From assembly GCA_905221605.1 (NCBI GenBank), contig CAJNDS010002322.1:412081-476080 (forward strand): 64,000 nucleotides of DNA. The letters are read 5' to 3'. Below, piece by piece: positions 51,299 through 60,889 of this stretch (positions are counted from its first letter, which is position 1; each line of letters begins with the position of its first letter). The position numbers and the translations under genes were made by a program. Origin of the DNA: Symbiodinium natans (Eukaryota; Sar; Dinophyceae; Suessiales; Symbiodiniaceae). The notes beneath the pieces were generated by a model. That model saw nothing but the letters and a program-made list of their open reading frames with translations, made no database searches and was not told the origin of the DNA.

Positions 51299-51374
51299 GA
51301 CCTGCGACCCAAGTATCAAGCTCTCCTGCACCGCGCAGAGAGCCAGACACTGAGACTCATCGGGAAGCTCATTG
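51299..51374 (+). CDS. Exon candidate, helical
   Basis: Frame DLRPKYQALLHRAESQTLRL, then IGKLI, from the acceptor GGTTCGCAG to the GT donor CATTG|GTTTAGGG. CCCTAAA directly before, TTTAGGG directly after. Amphipathic helix composition. One of the best single exon candidates. No family assigned. Confidence 0.52.
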
Positions 51375-51493
51375 GTTTAGGGTTTAGGGTTTAGGGTTTA
51401 GGGTTTCGGGTTTAGGGTTTAGGGTTTTTAGGGTTCAGGGTTTAGGGGTAAGGGGTTTAGGGTTTCGGGTTTAGGGTTTAGGGGTTTAGGGTT

Positions 51494-51591
51494 TAGGGAT
51501 GTTCGCCCTTACACTAACAGTCCTTAGTCGGGATTATTGTGAGGGTACTAGAATCCCTATTAAGGACTGCTAGAATAAGGGGGAACATCCC
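51494..51591. mobile_element. Inverted-repeat element, family B
   Basis: GGGATGTTCGCCCTTACACT ... AATAAGGGGGAACATCCC, with internal arms AGTCCTTAGTCGGGATTAT and ATCCCTATTAAGGACTG. A complete copy within a TTTAGGG array. Confidence 0.78.
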
Positions 51592-52480
51592 AAGGTTTAG
51601 GGCTTAAGGTTTGTAACTTTTAACTGAAGTTACCCGAAATCTCGAAGTCTGTAGGGGGCACAGGGTTTAGGGTTTAGGGTTTAGGGTTTAGGGTTGAGGG
51701 TTTAGGGTTTAGGGTTTAGGGTAGCTCAGAGTTTGGGGTTGAAATCTATGAGCTTCAAACCCTGAAATTGGAAGCCTTTCAGGGCTCAGGACACCTAAAG
51801 AAGCCTCTCGCTGGATTTTTGCTTGGCAGAACCTGTAGCTGTGGAGGTTTAGGCCCAGGAGTTTACTTTCAGATGGAGGCCGCAACCTCATTCACCCTCA
51901 ACTCTAACCCCTAACCCCTTCCCCGCCCCATGGAACCAAACTCAGAGTATGCTTGAATCAAACTCGCACTGAGTATGCTTAGACCTAGCCAGAAACATCT
52001 TGTTCTTAGGTTACCCTGTGGATCCCCAGAAGGAATGATTCTAACAACAAAGGAAGTTGAACACACGTAGGTTTGGGGCGTCTTCTGGTAGCCCTCAACC
52101 AGCTGCCCCTCTTAGGGCCCAGTGCTTGCGCTTCAAGGCCCTCAAAGAACCGGTCTGCACCCTCCTCCCTAAACCCTAAACCCTAAACCCTAAACCCTAA
52201 ACCCTAAACCCCTAAAGGTTGCCCCTAATATACTCCGAATATGGGCCTTAACCTTAGGATTCTTGAGAAAAAGGGTGCCCCCAAACCCAAGGGTGCATCC
52301 TGAGGGCCTGAGGGGTCCAAGGAAGAGATGCCTCAAACTTTACGCCAAATGCTTGCAACCCTAAACCCTAAACCCTAAACCCTAAACCCTAAACCCTAAA
52401 CCCTAAACCCTAAACCCTAAACCCTAAACCCTAAACCCTAAACCCTAAACCCTAAACCCTAAACCGTTGCGCCGGCCGTG
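51592..52480. other. Array-rich spacer
   Basis: TTTAGGG at 51660-51722, unique sequence 51730-52160 containing GAGTATGCTT repeats, C-rich arrays at 52165-52210 and 52355-52465. No exon defended. Confidence 0.4.
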
Positions 52481-52490
52481 GTCGCTCAAG

Positions 52491-52568
52491 AAGCTCATTC
52501 CCGCGATCCGGTATTTACTAACCTCTACCGAAGTGCCGCATTCTGCGATGGCCGGACGACTCTTCCAG
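52491..52568 (+). CDS. Exon candidate, unknown protein
   Basis: Frame AHSRDPVFTNLYRSAAFCDG, then RTTLP, from GCTCAAG to the GC donor TTCCAG|GCAGG. The frame is also open leftward to the array. C-rich before. Confidence 0.42.
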
Positions 52569-52819
52569 GCAGGGGCTCAGGAAGTTCTTCAGGGCGTCAG
52601 GAGGGGTTTTAGGAGGGGTTGGGCTCTGAAGCCCTAAACCCTAAACCCTGAACCCTAAACCCTAAACCCTAAACCTGCACTATGGCGCAGAGCCCTTGTG
52701 AAGAGTCTAGGAGGTAGGAGATCCGAAGCCGGAGGGTTCGCCCTCAGATCCCCCACTCAACCCTGAGCCATAACTTCCAACTAGAGACAACACACCCCAA
52801 CCCCACCAGCCGGAACCCT

Positions 52820-52890
52820 GAACCCTAAGCCGTAAGCCCTAAGCCCTAAGGCCTAAGCCCGAAGCTCTAAGCCCTAAGCCCTAAGCCCTA
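52820..52890. repeat. CCCTAAG variant array
   Basis: Units of CCCTAAG with GCCCGAAG variants. Compare 21990-22025. Confidence 0.75.
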
Positions 52891-53124
52891 AACCCCATGA
52901 AGTCAGTTCTCAAGTGGATGCTTCGGAGCTGCCCGCAAGGGTGCATGCACAAGCCCGAAACCCAGACCCCCAGACCCCCAGACCCGCAGGGTTTAGGGTT
53001 TGGGGTTTAGGGTTTGGGGTTCAGGGTTCAGGGTTCAGGGTTCAGGGTTTAGGGTTCAGGGTTTAGGGTTTAGGGTTTAGGGTTTAGGGTCCCAAGCCCT
53101 GTACTACTCTCGGGCTGCGTGCAG

Positions 53125-53173
53125 TTCGTCGCCGTGGCACTTGTGGCTTGTGTCGCGTCGAGTCTCTCGGCTG
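53125..53173 (+). CDS. Hydrophobic exon candidate
   Basis: Frame FVAVALVACVASSLSA from GTGCAG to the GT donor GGCTG|GTGGG. Apolar with small residues at the end, like part of a signal peptide or membrane segment. G-rich sequence on both sides. Confidence 0.33.
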
Positions 53174-53187
53174 GTGGGTTTCGGTTC

Positions 53188-53655
53188 AGGGTTTTAGGGT
53201 TTCAGGGTTTTAGGGTTTTAGGGTTTTAGGGTTTTAGGGTTTTAGGGTTTTAGGGTTTTAGGGTTTTAGGGTTTTAGGGTTTTAGGGTTTTAGGGTTTTA
53301 GGGTTTTAGGGTTTTAGGGTTTTAGGGTTTTAGGGTTTTAGGGTTTTAGTGTTTTAGGGTTTTAGGGTTTTAGGGTTTTAGGGTTTTAGGGTTTTAGGGT
53401 TTTAGGGTTTTAGGTTTTTAGGGTTTTAGGGTTTTAGGGTTTTAGGGTTTTAGGGTTTTAGGGTTTTAGGGTTTTAGGGTTTTAGGGTTTTAGGGTTTTA
53501 GGGTTTTAGGGTTTTAGGGTTTTAGGGTTGTAGGGTTGTAGGGTTGTAGGGTTGTAGGGTTGTAGGGTTGTAGGGTTGTAGGGTTGTAGGGTTGTAGGGT
53601 TGTAGGGTTGTAGGGTTGTAGGGTTGTAGGGTGTAGGGTTTAGGGTTTTAGGGTT
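53188..53655. repeat. TTTTAGGG (8-mer) then TTGTAGGG array
   Basis: More than forty TTTTAGGG units up to 53525, then thirteen TTGTAGGG units, then a return to TTTTAGGG. The sharp switch shows local copying of a mutated unit. Confidence 0.93.
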
Positions 53656-53917
53656 TTAGGTGGGCTGTGGGGGGGTGCAGGCAGGTTTAGGCGGTTTCAG
53701 ATTATAGTGTCCTCAAAGGCAGGGGTTCAAGGGGCTATGAACCCAACGTTCCCAAATACTCCCCACCGCTCCCTAACCCTAGGTACTTACCCTCCCCCGC
53801 CCCCCCGCCCATAACCACCCCCGCCCCCACCGCCTCCCTTACAAACCCTACACTCTAAACCCTAAACCCTAAACCCCAAACCGAGACGGCAATTGGGGTT
53901 AGCAAGGCGGTTTGCAG

Positions 53918-53968
53918 ACACCAGGCGTGCACAAGCTGCTTGATGAGCTCACCAAAGCCCCAACCCTG
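53918..53968 (+). CDS. Exon candidate, right edge uncertain
   Basis: Frame TPGVHKLLDELTKAPTL from the strong acceptor GTTTGCAG. Possible GA donor at CCCTG|GACC or GC donor at CAAA|GCCCC. C-rich before and after. Confidence 0.35.
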
Positions 53969-54166
53969 GACCACCTCACCTTAAACTCAACCTTAAACCC
54001 TATACCCAAACACCCTAAACCCTGAACCCAAAAAACCCAACAAAAAACCAAAGAAAACCCTAAGAACCCGAGACCCTAAACCCTAAGCCCTAAGCCCTAA
54101 GCCCTAAGCCCTAAACCCTAAACCCTAAACCCCCCTAAACCCTAAACCCAAGCTTCCTCTTGTCAG

Positions 54167-54212
54167 TCGAAGCGCCCAAGGCCCCGTGGCTGAGACATCC
54201 CACAGCCATGAG
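54167..54212 (+). CDS. Exon candidate, unknown protein
   Basis: Frame EAPKAPWLRHPTAM from CTTGTCAG to the GT donor ATGAG|GTGCCC. C-rich before, TTTAGGG after. Confidence 0.33.
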
Positions 54213-54269
54213 GTGCCCCAAAGTGTCCTAAGGCTTGTTTGTTGCCGGAGGGAGCAGGGTTTAGGGTTT

Positions 54270-54365
54270 AGGGTTTAGGGTTCAGGGTTCAGGGTTCAGG
54301 GTTCAGGGTTCAGGGTTCAGGGTTCAGGGTTCAGGGTTCAGGGTTTAGGGTTTAGGGTTTAGGGT
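54270..54365. repeat. TTCAGGG variant array
   Basis: About ten TTCAGGG units framed by TTTAGGG units on both sides. Confidence 0.9.
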
Positions 54366-54960
54366 GCATGACCCTAAAGACTAAACCTTGTAGGTATTAG
54401 GGTGCGGGGTCGAGGGTTGGGGGTTTAGAGTGTAGTGTGTTTGGCTCTTGAGAGGTGTAGGGTTTGCGGCTTTGGGTTGGTATGCTCCGTCTTCATAGTA
54501 AAACATGCTTTGTTCTAATCTAATTTGTTGAGTATCCGAGCTTCCCTGCATCTTCAGTTGCGGGTTTAGAGGGTTTGGGGGCCATGAGGCTTGAACCACA
54601 CCCCCAGCTCAATACAAGCCACAGCAAAGACGCATTGCAGCCCCTCAGTGAACCCCAAACCCTCAAGCCCAAGCCTCTGAACCCACGAGACTGCAAAGCA
54701 ACAACCCCAAAACCCTAAATTCTAAGGGACTGTACCTTGGACCCCAAACCCTAAACCCTAAACCCTAAACCCTAAACCCTAAACCCTAAACCCTGAACCC
54801 TGAACCCTGAACCCTAGGTGGCACCCTTGGGTTTGGGGACCCTGCATAGCAATCCTCTAAGGGAAAAAAGGGGGAACATCTTAAGGGGTACAACCTTGGG
54901 GGTACGAGCCTGAATCCCTTGATCTAGAGGAAATAAGAGGTTGAGGGGTTGAGGGTTCAA
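54366..54960. other. Unique spacer and C-rich array
   Basis: Array-free stretch at 54370-54700 with a - strand frame (54381-54599) of no recognised type, then CCCTAAA/CCCTGAA at 54745-54820. Confidence 0.4.
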
Positions 54961-54974
54961 GGTTCACAGGAGGG

Positions 54975-55350
54975 GTTTAGGGGTTTAGGGGTTTAGGGGT
55001 TTAGGGGTTTTGGGGTTTTGGGGTTTTGGGGTTTTGGGGTTTTGGGGTTTTGGGGTTTTGGGGTTGGGGTTTTTGGGGTTTAGGGGTTAGGTTTAGGGGT
55101 TAGGGGTTTAGGGGTTTAGGGGTTTAGGGGTTTAGGGGTTTAGGGGTTTTGGGGTTTTGGGGTTTTGGGGTTTTGGGGTTTTGGGATCCGCGTTGAGGGG
55201 TTTGAGGGTTTAGGAATTAGGGGTTTAGGGGTTTTGGGGTTTAGGGGTTTAGGGGTTGTGGGGTTGTGGGGTTGTGGGGTTTTGGGGTTTTGGGGGTTTG
55301 GGGGTTTTGGGGTTTGGGGGTTTTAGGGTTTTGGGGTTTTTGGGCTTAGT
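54975..55350. repeat. TTTTGGGG, TTTAGGGG and TTGTGGGG arrays
   Basis: Blocks of TTTAGGGG, TTTTGGGG (the ciliate-type telomere unit), TTTAGGGG, TTTTGGGG again and TTGTGGGG succeed one another with sharp borders. Confidence 0.9.
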
Positions 55351-55380
55351 CGTTTTGGGGTTTCTGCATCCTTTGCCCAG

Positions 55381-55428
55381 CACCCCACGGTAGGCGACTC
55401 CGGCACACTCAGAGTTTCTGGGAAGTGA
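55381..55428 (+). CDS. Possible terminal exon
   Basis: A pyrimidine-rich acceptor (CTGCATCCTTTGCCCAG) then frame HPTVGDSGTLRVSGK and TGA at 55426-55428. G-rich repeats before, C-rich array after. Confidence 0.38.
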   Translation, partial: HPTVGDSGTLRVSGK

Positions 55429-55920
55429 CCTGGCACCGACAGTTCGTGTCGCATCTTGAGAGACCTAAACCCTATACCCTATACCCTAAACCCTACACCC
55501 TAAACCCTAAACCCTAAACCCTAAACCCTAAACCCTAAACCCTAAACCCTAAACCCTAAACCCTGGAATCAAGGCTGGGGGGTACAAGCCCGATGAACCT
55601 TAACAAACGCGCCGCCCGTCAGAACTAGGAGTAGGCCTCTGTGCTATGAATTTGGAAAACTGCCCTATGATTGTTCGCAGAATCAAACCCTTAGTTATAG
55701 GTCTATGGTTTAGGGTTTATAGGGTTTAGGGTTTAGGGTGTTTTTTGGGGGGTCGGGCTTTTGGAGGGTTCGGTGTTGCGGGTTTTGGGGCTTCGAGTTT
55801 TGATGGCTCAGCAGGTAGAACCCTCGTGGGCTTGGAAGAAGCAATCTTGAGAAGTCCCAACAGTCGTTTAGGGTTTAGGGTTTAGGGTTTAGGGTTTAGG
55901 GTTTAGGGTTTAGGGTTTAG
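55429..55920. other. Array-rich spacer
   Basis: CCCTAAA array at 55465-55565, unique sequence, TTTAGGG at 55690-55738 and 55868-55920. A weak open frame at 55805-55858 is not called. Confidence 0.4.
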
Positions 55921-55966
55921 GGCTCCGCGCACTTATGGAGTACTTGAGGGTGCCTGGCAACTCAAG
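55921..55966 (+). CDS. Exon candidate using a TTTAG acceptor
   Basis: Starts directly after the last TTTAG of an array. Frame LRALMEYLRVPGNS to the GT donor CTCAAG|GTACGG. If not spliced there it runs on to TGA at 56010. C-rich array follows. Confidence 0.35.
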
Positions 55967-56370
55967 GTACGGCCCTTACCGGCACGCTGGCGAATCCGAC
56001 GAAGTGGCTTGAGGTGATGCAGGCAGCCCTAAACCCTAAACCCTAAACCCTAAACCCTAAACCCTAAACCCTAAACCCTAAACCCTAGACTTCAGACCCT
56101 AGACCCTAAACCCTAAACCCTAAAAACCCGTGAGACTGCGTATCTGCGCGTTTGAGTTGCTTGCGTTTGAGTTGCTTGGCCTGGGCTCCATAGACTCGAA
56201 ACCTCTGGCTGTCCTTCGCGTATTCCTGGCTTTTGGAAGTACGCGGGCGTCCTCCCAATCCCATGAGTAACCCGGAACCCTATCCCTGAACCCTAAACCC
56301 TAATTACTAAACCCTAAACCCTGAACCCTAGGCCCTGGCAAGAGTTCCAAGTCCCCACAAACTCTTGGAG

Positions 56371-56418
56371 GTTCCCGATCCCATGCAGATGAAGTTCCAC
56401 TTGCCGACGACAGGCCAG
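56371..56418 (+). CDS. Exon candidate, two frames open
   Basis: From TTGGAG the frame reads VPDPMQMKFHLPTTGQ. A second frame from about 56337 is also open. C-rich before, G-rich after. Confidence 0.28.
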
Positions 56419-56600
56419 GGGGCTTGGGGGCTCAGGGTTTCTTGGCCCCTAGCCCCTAAACCCGTTTAGGGTTTAGGGTTTAGGGGTGTTAGGGTATTAG
56501 GGTAGAAGGGTATGAGGGCATTAGGGTATTAGGGTGTGTGGGGGTCTCGGGGTTTAGGGTATAGGGTTCCCTAAACCAACGCGGGGTCCCTAAATCCTAG

Positions 56601-56889
56601 CCTCAATCCGGAACTTCATTTGAAAGGAGTTGGGTTGACTACAACCTCCTCGGTGAGAGAATTCCTTCAGGTGGGCACGTCGGGAGCCAAAGGTTCCGTG
56701 TGTGTCCCAGCTTCTCTCTCAGACGAGATTGCGAACTTCATGGGGCTGATGACGTTGAAATTGGAAAAGAAGGCGGCAACCTCGACGGATGCGGCAGAGC
56801 ATGAAGACTTGAATTTCGTTCCGAGCACTGTGTCAAGTGTTGCCCATGGGTATATCAGCCCAGATTCGACCACCTGTGTAGTTAAGTGA
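56601..56889 (+). CDS. Terminal exon of 96 codons, unknown protein
   Basis: After AATCCTAG the frame reads LNPELHLKGVGLTTTSSVRE, then FLQVGTSGAKGSVCVPASLS, DEIANFMGLMTLKLEKKAAT and on to VVK, TAA-type stop TGA at 56887-56889. No ATG near the left edge, so it is more likely a last exon than a whole gene. SDEIANFMGLMTLKLEKKA has a helical pattern. Longest array-free coding candidate apart from 34.8 and 16.5 kb. No family recognised. Confidence 0.48.
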
Positions 56890-57520
56890 ACCTCCTATGA
56901 AGGCCGAAGCCGTTCTGTCTGCGCCTGCACCGATATAGAATTTATACCTAGACCCCAATTTCCAAGCTTTAGAACCGGCCCCCCTAAACTTTAAACCCTA
57001 TAAACTGTAAATCGAGTGAGTGAGTGGACGGCCTGGGGTGCACTCCGGCCAACGGAAACGTTCCCTCTCGCCATCTCTTCCCCCCTCCGCTTGCGTCATT
57101 GGAGAGATCCGGCAAGAGTTCGACGCTCCGAGCCCCTCAATCCGAGCTGGGAAAAACGCCACCCGAACCTCCATGGGCCCGCCCCCCCTAGCCGGGCGGC
57201 TTGGGTTGGATTTGGGCACTTAGGCAAGACAGCCCACTTCACAGGAACAGAAACTCTTCCCCTTGCGATCCCTCACAAAGGTACCAAGCTGGCGGCATCG
57301 GCTCGGAGACGGCTTAGGGTGCGGGGTGGTCGTACCAAACACGCACACACGCACCGGCAGCAAGACTAAGGGAAAAAAACAAGTTCAGCTAATCCCCTTT
57401 TGGCTGCACAAACTCCAGCAGTATCCTCTTGGCATGCGGGGCAATGCCTGCAATTCAAGGCGCCGCCCCCGACCAGAAGGGGGGTATAAACCCTAAATCG
57501 TTTTTCTGCGCCCTTGCTCC
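56890..57520 (+). other. Array-free region with + frames of unclear status
   Basis: A + frame from 57016 to 57369 (TAA) carries the same eight-residue phrase twice in variant form (TETFPLAI and TETLPLAI). A second + frame after it ends at about 57496 and includes FWLHKLQQYPLGMRGNACNS. Either a decayed gene or a chance open region. Confidence 0.3.
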
Positions 57521-57524
57521 GCGT

Positions 57525-57672
57525 TCTCGCCCCCTCCCCCCCCCGCCACTCTTCCTTCCCCCCTCTTCTTCCCCCCCCCCCCCCCACCCCTTCCTTCCCC
57601 TCCCTTCCCCTTCCCTCCCTTCCCCCCCCTCCCCCGCGCCCCTTCCCCCCCCCTGCCCCCCCCCCCGCCTCA
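57525..57672. repeat. C/T-rich polypyrimidine tract
   Basis: About 150 bases of C and T only with few exceptions (CTTCCCC-type units and C runs). The opposite strand is pure purine, which can form triplex or quadruplex structures. Frames on either strand are artefacts. Confidence 0.85.
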
Positions 57673-58055
57673 GAAACCTTGCGCCGTAAACCCACCACGA
57701 ACCACAGCGCGGAGAGGGGAATCCCTGCAGAGTCAAGACCCTAACCCCGACATGAATGCTAAACCCTATAAAAACCCCTGAGGCCCTGGTGCTTTTGTTT
57801 CCTAAACTTGTCCCCAAACCCTTACCTCCTGTGGAAGGGCCTTAAGGGTACCTCGGTGGGGCTATTCTGCGCATCTAGCCTCTAGGGTTTAGAAGGGCTT
57901 AGGGACCTATGTCGTTTTTCGCCATCTGAGCCCTCTCGGCCCTATACGCCACAGAAGCTTACGAGCAAGTTCATGACTGGGTAGTCTGACCAGCTGACTC
58001 TGAAACGGCGCTAGATCACACCGAAGTCCTCAACCCTAATCCCTAAAGTGAACCC
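57673..58055. other. Spacer, no gene seen
   Basis: Unique sequence, few array units. Nothing defensible. Confidence 0.4.
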
Positions 58056-58057
58056 TA

Positions 58058-58198
58058 CTTGGATGTTCAGGGTACTTAGTAACCCATTATAAGTGTAGTT
58101 ATATCCCACATAAACGCCCCTTAAGGACCCTAATAGGGTTATATTTGGGTGAAAAAGTGCAGCTAGCATTGAGTTACTAAGTACCATGAACCTCCAAG
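58058..58198. mobile_element. Inverted-repeat element, family D, complete and without array
   Basis: Left arm CTTGGATGTTCAGGGTACTT pairs with right arm AAGTACCATGAACCTCCAAG. 141 bp, with inner phrases AACCCATTATAAGTGTAGTT and the reverse. Best reference copy for the family. Confidence 0.8.
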
Positions 58199-58294
58199 CA
58201 TTCCCCAAAGTGAACCCTGTAGGGATTCAGAACCGGAAGCCCTTTCCAAACCCTGAACCCCGCGCAAAAGCCCTGGTCTCTGTCCTTTCGGCAG

Positions 58295-58333
58295 GCCAAG
58301 TTCTACAACACATGGCGGTGGTGGCTGTCGTGG
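58295..58333 (+). CDS. Exon candidate, Trp-rich
   Basis: A pyrimidine-rich acceptor (TCTGTCCTTTCGGCAG), then AKFYNTWRWWLSW, 13 whole codons, to the GT donor TCGTGG|GTATTC. In another frame the stretch 58297-58391 is open and strongly hydrophobic (MAVVAVVGILGALAFRLLGF) to TGA, so a membrane segment is an alternative. Confidence 0.38.
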
Positions 58334-58551
58334 GTATTCTTGGTGCGCTGGCCTTCAGGCTCCTGGGGTTTCGGGCTTGCAGGGTCACCTGAACCCCAAA
58401 CCCTGAACCCTAAGCCTTTGGATTACTATAGGGGTCGGAATATTTATAAGTAGTATTCCCTTGTGGTCCCTATAGAATTATCCTCTGGTATCACCCTAAA
58501 CCTTGTTCCAATTTTCAGGCCCCTATAGTATTGGGGTTGTTTGGATTTTGT

Positions 58552-58645
58552 GTGGGTGGTTGTCAAAATTATGGTCCCTGTTTGGATCCCCATTGCAATA
58601 CGGCACCTTTTATTTAGGGTACCCCAAAAAAGGGCTCATAATTGT
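58552..58645. mobile_element. Family G element in opposite orientation
   Basis: Reads as the reverse complement of 17357-17440 (TGGGTGGTTGTCAAAATTAT at the left end). Confidence 0.7.
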
Positions 58646-58820
58646 AACAGCCACCCAACATAGGGCCCTTAAAATCCTGGAACCCTCAACCCCAATCCGG
58701 AACAGGGTTTAGGTCTTAGGGCTTAGGGTTTAGGGTTTAGGGTTTAGGGTTTAGGGTTTAGGGTTTAGGGTTTAGGGTTTAGGGTTTGATGTGTTAGTTG
58801 GGTTATTTGGGCATTTGCAG

Positions 58821-58870
58821 GCGCTGGGTCCCGTGGCCCGAAGTCAACGAGGCGGCGATGAACAAGGACG
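58821..58870 (+). CDS. Exon candidate, unknown protein
   Basis: A strong acceptor GGCATTTGCAG, then RWVPWPEVNEAAMNKD plus one base, to the GC donor GGACG|GCTTGAGG. TTTAGGG before, CCCTAAA after, the reverse of the usual order. Confidence 0.45.
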
Positions 58871-58929
58871 GCTTGAGGGCTCGCCCTAAACCCTAAACCG
58901 CTAAACCCGGAACCCTAAACCCTAAGCCC

Positions 58930-58985
58930 TAAACCTTACTAAAGCCTAAAGCCTAAAGCCTAAAGCCTAAAGCCTAAAGCCTAAA
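58930..58985. repeat. AAGCCTA variant array
   Basis: About seven AAGCCTA units (TAGGCTT on the other strand), a variant also seen in the opposite orientation at 22203-22237. Confidence 0.85.
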
Positions 58986-59339
58986 CCCTAAACCCTAAAC
59001 CCTAAACCCTAAGCCCTAAGCCCTGAACCTTAAACCCTAAACCCACCCCAATGGCCCATAAATTCTACGCCCTCATGTAAACGCGGCTCAAGTCGGTGAA
59101 GTTTCCTTCAGTACCCACCCCCCAGATAGAAAGCCCTGCGAAGGGGGTAGGGTTTAGGGTTTAGGGTTTCGGGTTTCGGGTTTAGGGTTTAGGGTGTAGG
59201 GTGTAGGGTGCAGGGTGGAGGGTGGAGGGTGGAGGGGTTAGGGTTTAGGGCTTAGGGGTTAGGGTTTAGGGTTTAGGGTCTAGGGTCTAGGGTTTAGGGT
59301 TTAGGGTTTAGGGTTTAGGGTTTAGGGTTTAGGGTTTAG

Positions 59340-59425
59340 GGGCCATCAAGCAGGAGAAGCTCAGTTCATGGTCCTCAGGGCCTTTCGACTGCTTCGAGGA
59401 CCTCCCGTTGTACTTTTTGTGGAGG
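59340..59425 (+). CDS. Exon candidate using a TTTAG acceptor
   Basis: Follows directly on the last unit of a long TTTAGGG array. Frame AIKQEKLSSWSSGPFDCFED, then LPLYFLWR, to the GT donor TGGAGG|GTATGT. 28 codons with aromatic-rich, protein-like composition. No other AG lies close upstream, so the repeat unit would be the acceptor. One of the best exon candidates. Confidence 0.55.
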
Positions 59426-59660
59426 GTATGTCCTTGGAGCTGGAGACTGAACTTAGGGTTCAAGGTTTGGGGTTTAGGGTTTAGGGTTTCGGGTAACAGG
59501 CTTAAACTCGAAGCCAACCCCCCCCGTCAATTCGAATACAACCCTAAACCCCATAGCCCTGGACTCTTCTGTCTTTTCGTTTCAGGAAGTTGGGATTCCT
59601 TAGGGTTTAGTGTTTTAGGGTATAGGGTTTAGGGTCTAGGACTACCCTGCTGCATTGCAC
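59426..59660. other. Intron-like spacer
   Basis: TTTAGGG-like and unique sequence, no further exon called. Confidence 0.35.
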
Positions 59661-59664
59661 TTAG

Positions 59665-59749
59665 GATCAGGATCAGACTCGAAGCAGAACAGCCCAAACG
59701 TCCCCAACATCGGGATGAGAATGCTCTACAACCTAGTATCGCACAGCCG
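59665..59749 (+). CDS. Exon candidate, two frames open
   Basis: Between TGCACTTAG and the GT donor AGCCG|GTGCGT. One frame reads SGSDSKQNSPNVPNIGMRML, then YNLVSHSR. The other is Gln/Arg-rich. I prefer the first on composition. Neither joins in phase to the exon at 59340. Confidence 0.4.
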
Positions 59750-59759
59750 GTGCGTGCAA

Positions 59760-60880
59760 TAGTATCTCTAGTTCCCCACTTCCGTACTATGAAGAAGTAC
59801 GCTCAGTTGTTGCCCTAAACCCGAAACCTTAAAAGGCGCGGAGTCAACCCTGAACCCAGTGAAGTGGGCTAGGACATGGGCGTGTGCTGCTGGACATGCC
59901 GCTTGTCCGAATAGTTCTCAAGACGCGCCGGCTTGGCTCACGACTTTTCTGGATTTTCAACTCGGGCTCAGAATATTTCCCCAATGTGGTTTAGGGTCTA
60001 GGTAGCAGGGTTTAGGGCTTAGGGCTTAGGGAAGGGACCATAGTTGAGAGCACCGACCTTGCAGGTGAAACGATGTACACTCACAAATTCGCTTGCGAGC
60101 GAGCTTTGGCCCTTTTCCACCTAAGCCCTGAGCCCTAAACCCTAAACCCCTAAACCCTAAACCCCTGAACCCTAAACCCCAAACCCTTCCTCCATCCTCG
60201 AGTCACGTTGTTGAGCTCACGACATATGAAAGTAAGTATGAAAGTCTTAGCCTGTTTTTGGGGTAGTTCAGTCCCCATCCATTATCCCAAACCCTTGTCT
60301 AAAGAGATCCGACGTATGGGCCCTGTCATGTATAGTGTATACCGGGGTTATATAACGAGGGACTCACATGAAGGGCCCATACTTGGAACCCTAGATGGAC
60401 AGTCGCAAGTAGGAACCAAGCGCCTGGAGCAAGGGCTTTCGCAGGCAAGAGGAGGCATGATAGCGAACCTGCAGGGAAACAGTCCCCGAAGACTGCCTTC
60501 CAAACCCTCAACCCTAAACCCTAAGCCCTGAACCCTTAGACCTTCAACCCAGGCACCAAGCACCCTCACAGGGGAAGAACCCATAACCCCCGATGATCCT
60601 TCTTGTGCGGGATTCCCAGTCTCGAGTTTTAGGGTTTAGGGTTCTTATGTAGAGGGTACCCACGACGGGACCCGTACTTAAAAACCCCCCCCCCTCTCAA
60701 AAAACATGGCCTGAACAGGGTTTAGGGCTGATTTTTTGCTTGAGGGCGAAAAGGGACTGTAAACCCAAAACCCAAAACCGTAAACCCTACACCCTGCACC
60801 CTACACCCTAAACCCTAAACCCTAAACCCTAAATTAACCCTAAACCCTAAACCCTAAACCCCACATACCTCCAGTCTCTT
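59760..60880. other. Spacer with one open frame and arrays
   Basis: Short arrays at 60000-60030 and 60125-60190. A family C-like fragment at about 60310-60395 (GTATGGGCCCTGTCATG facing AAGGGCCCATACTTG). An open + frame at 60208-60531 spans this fragment and is therefore doubtful. Confidence 0.4.
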
Positions 60881-60889
60881 CTGGGGCAG

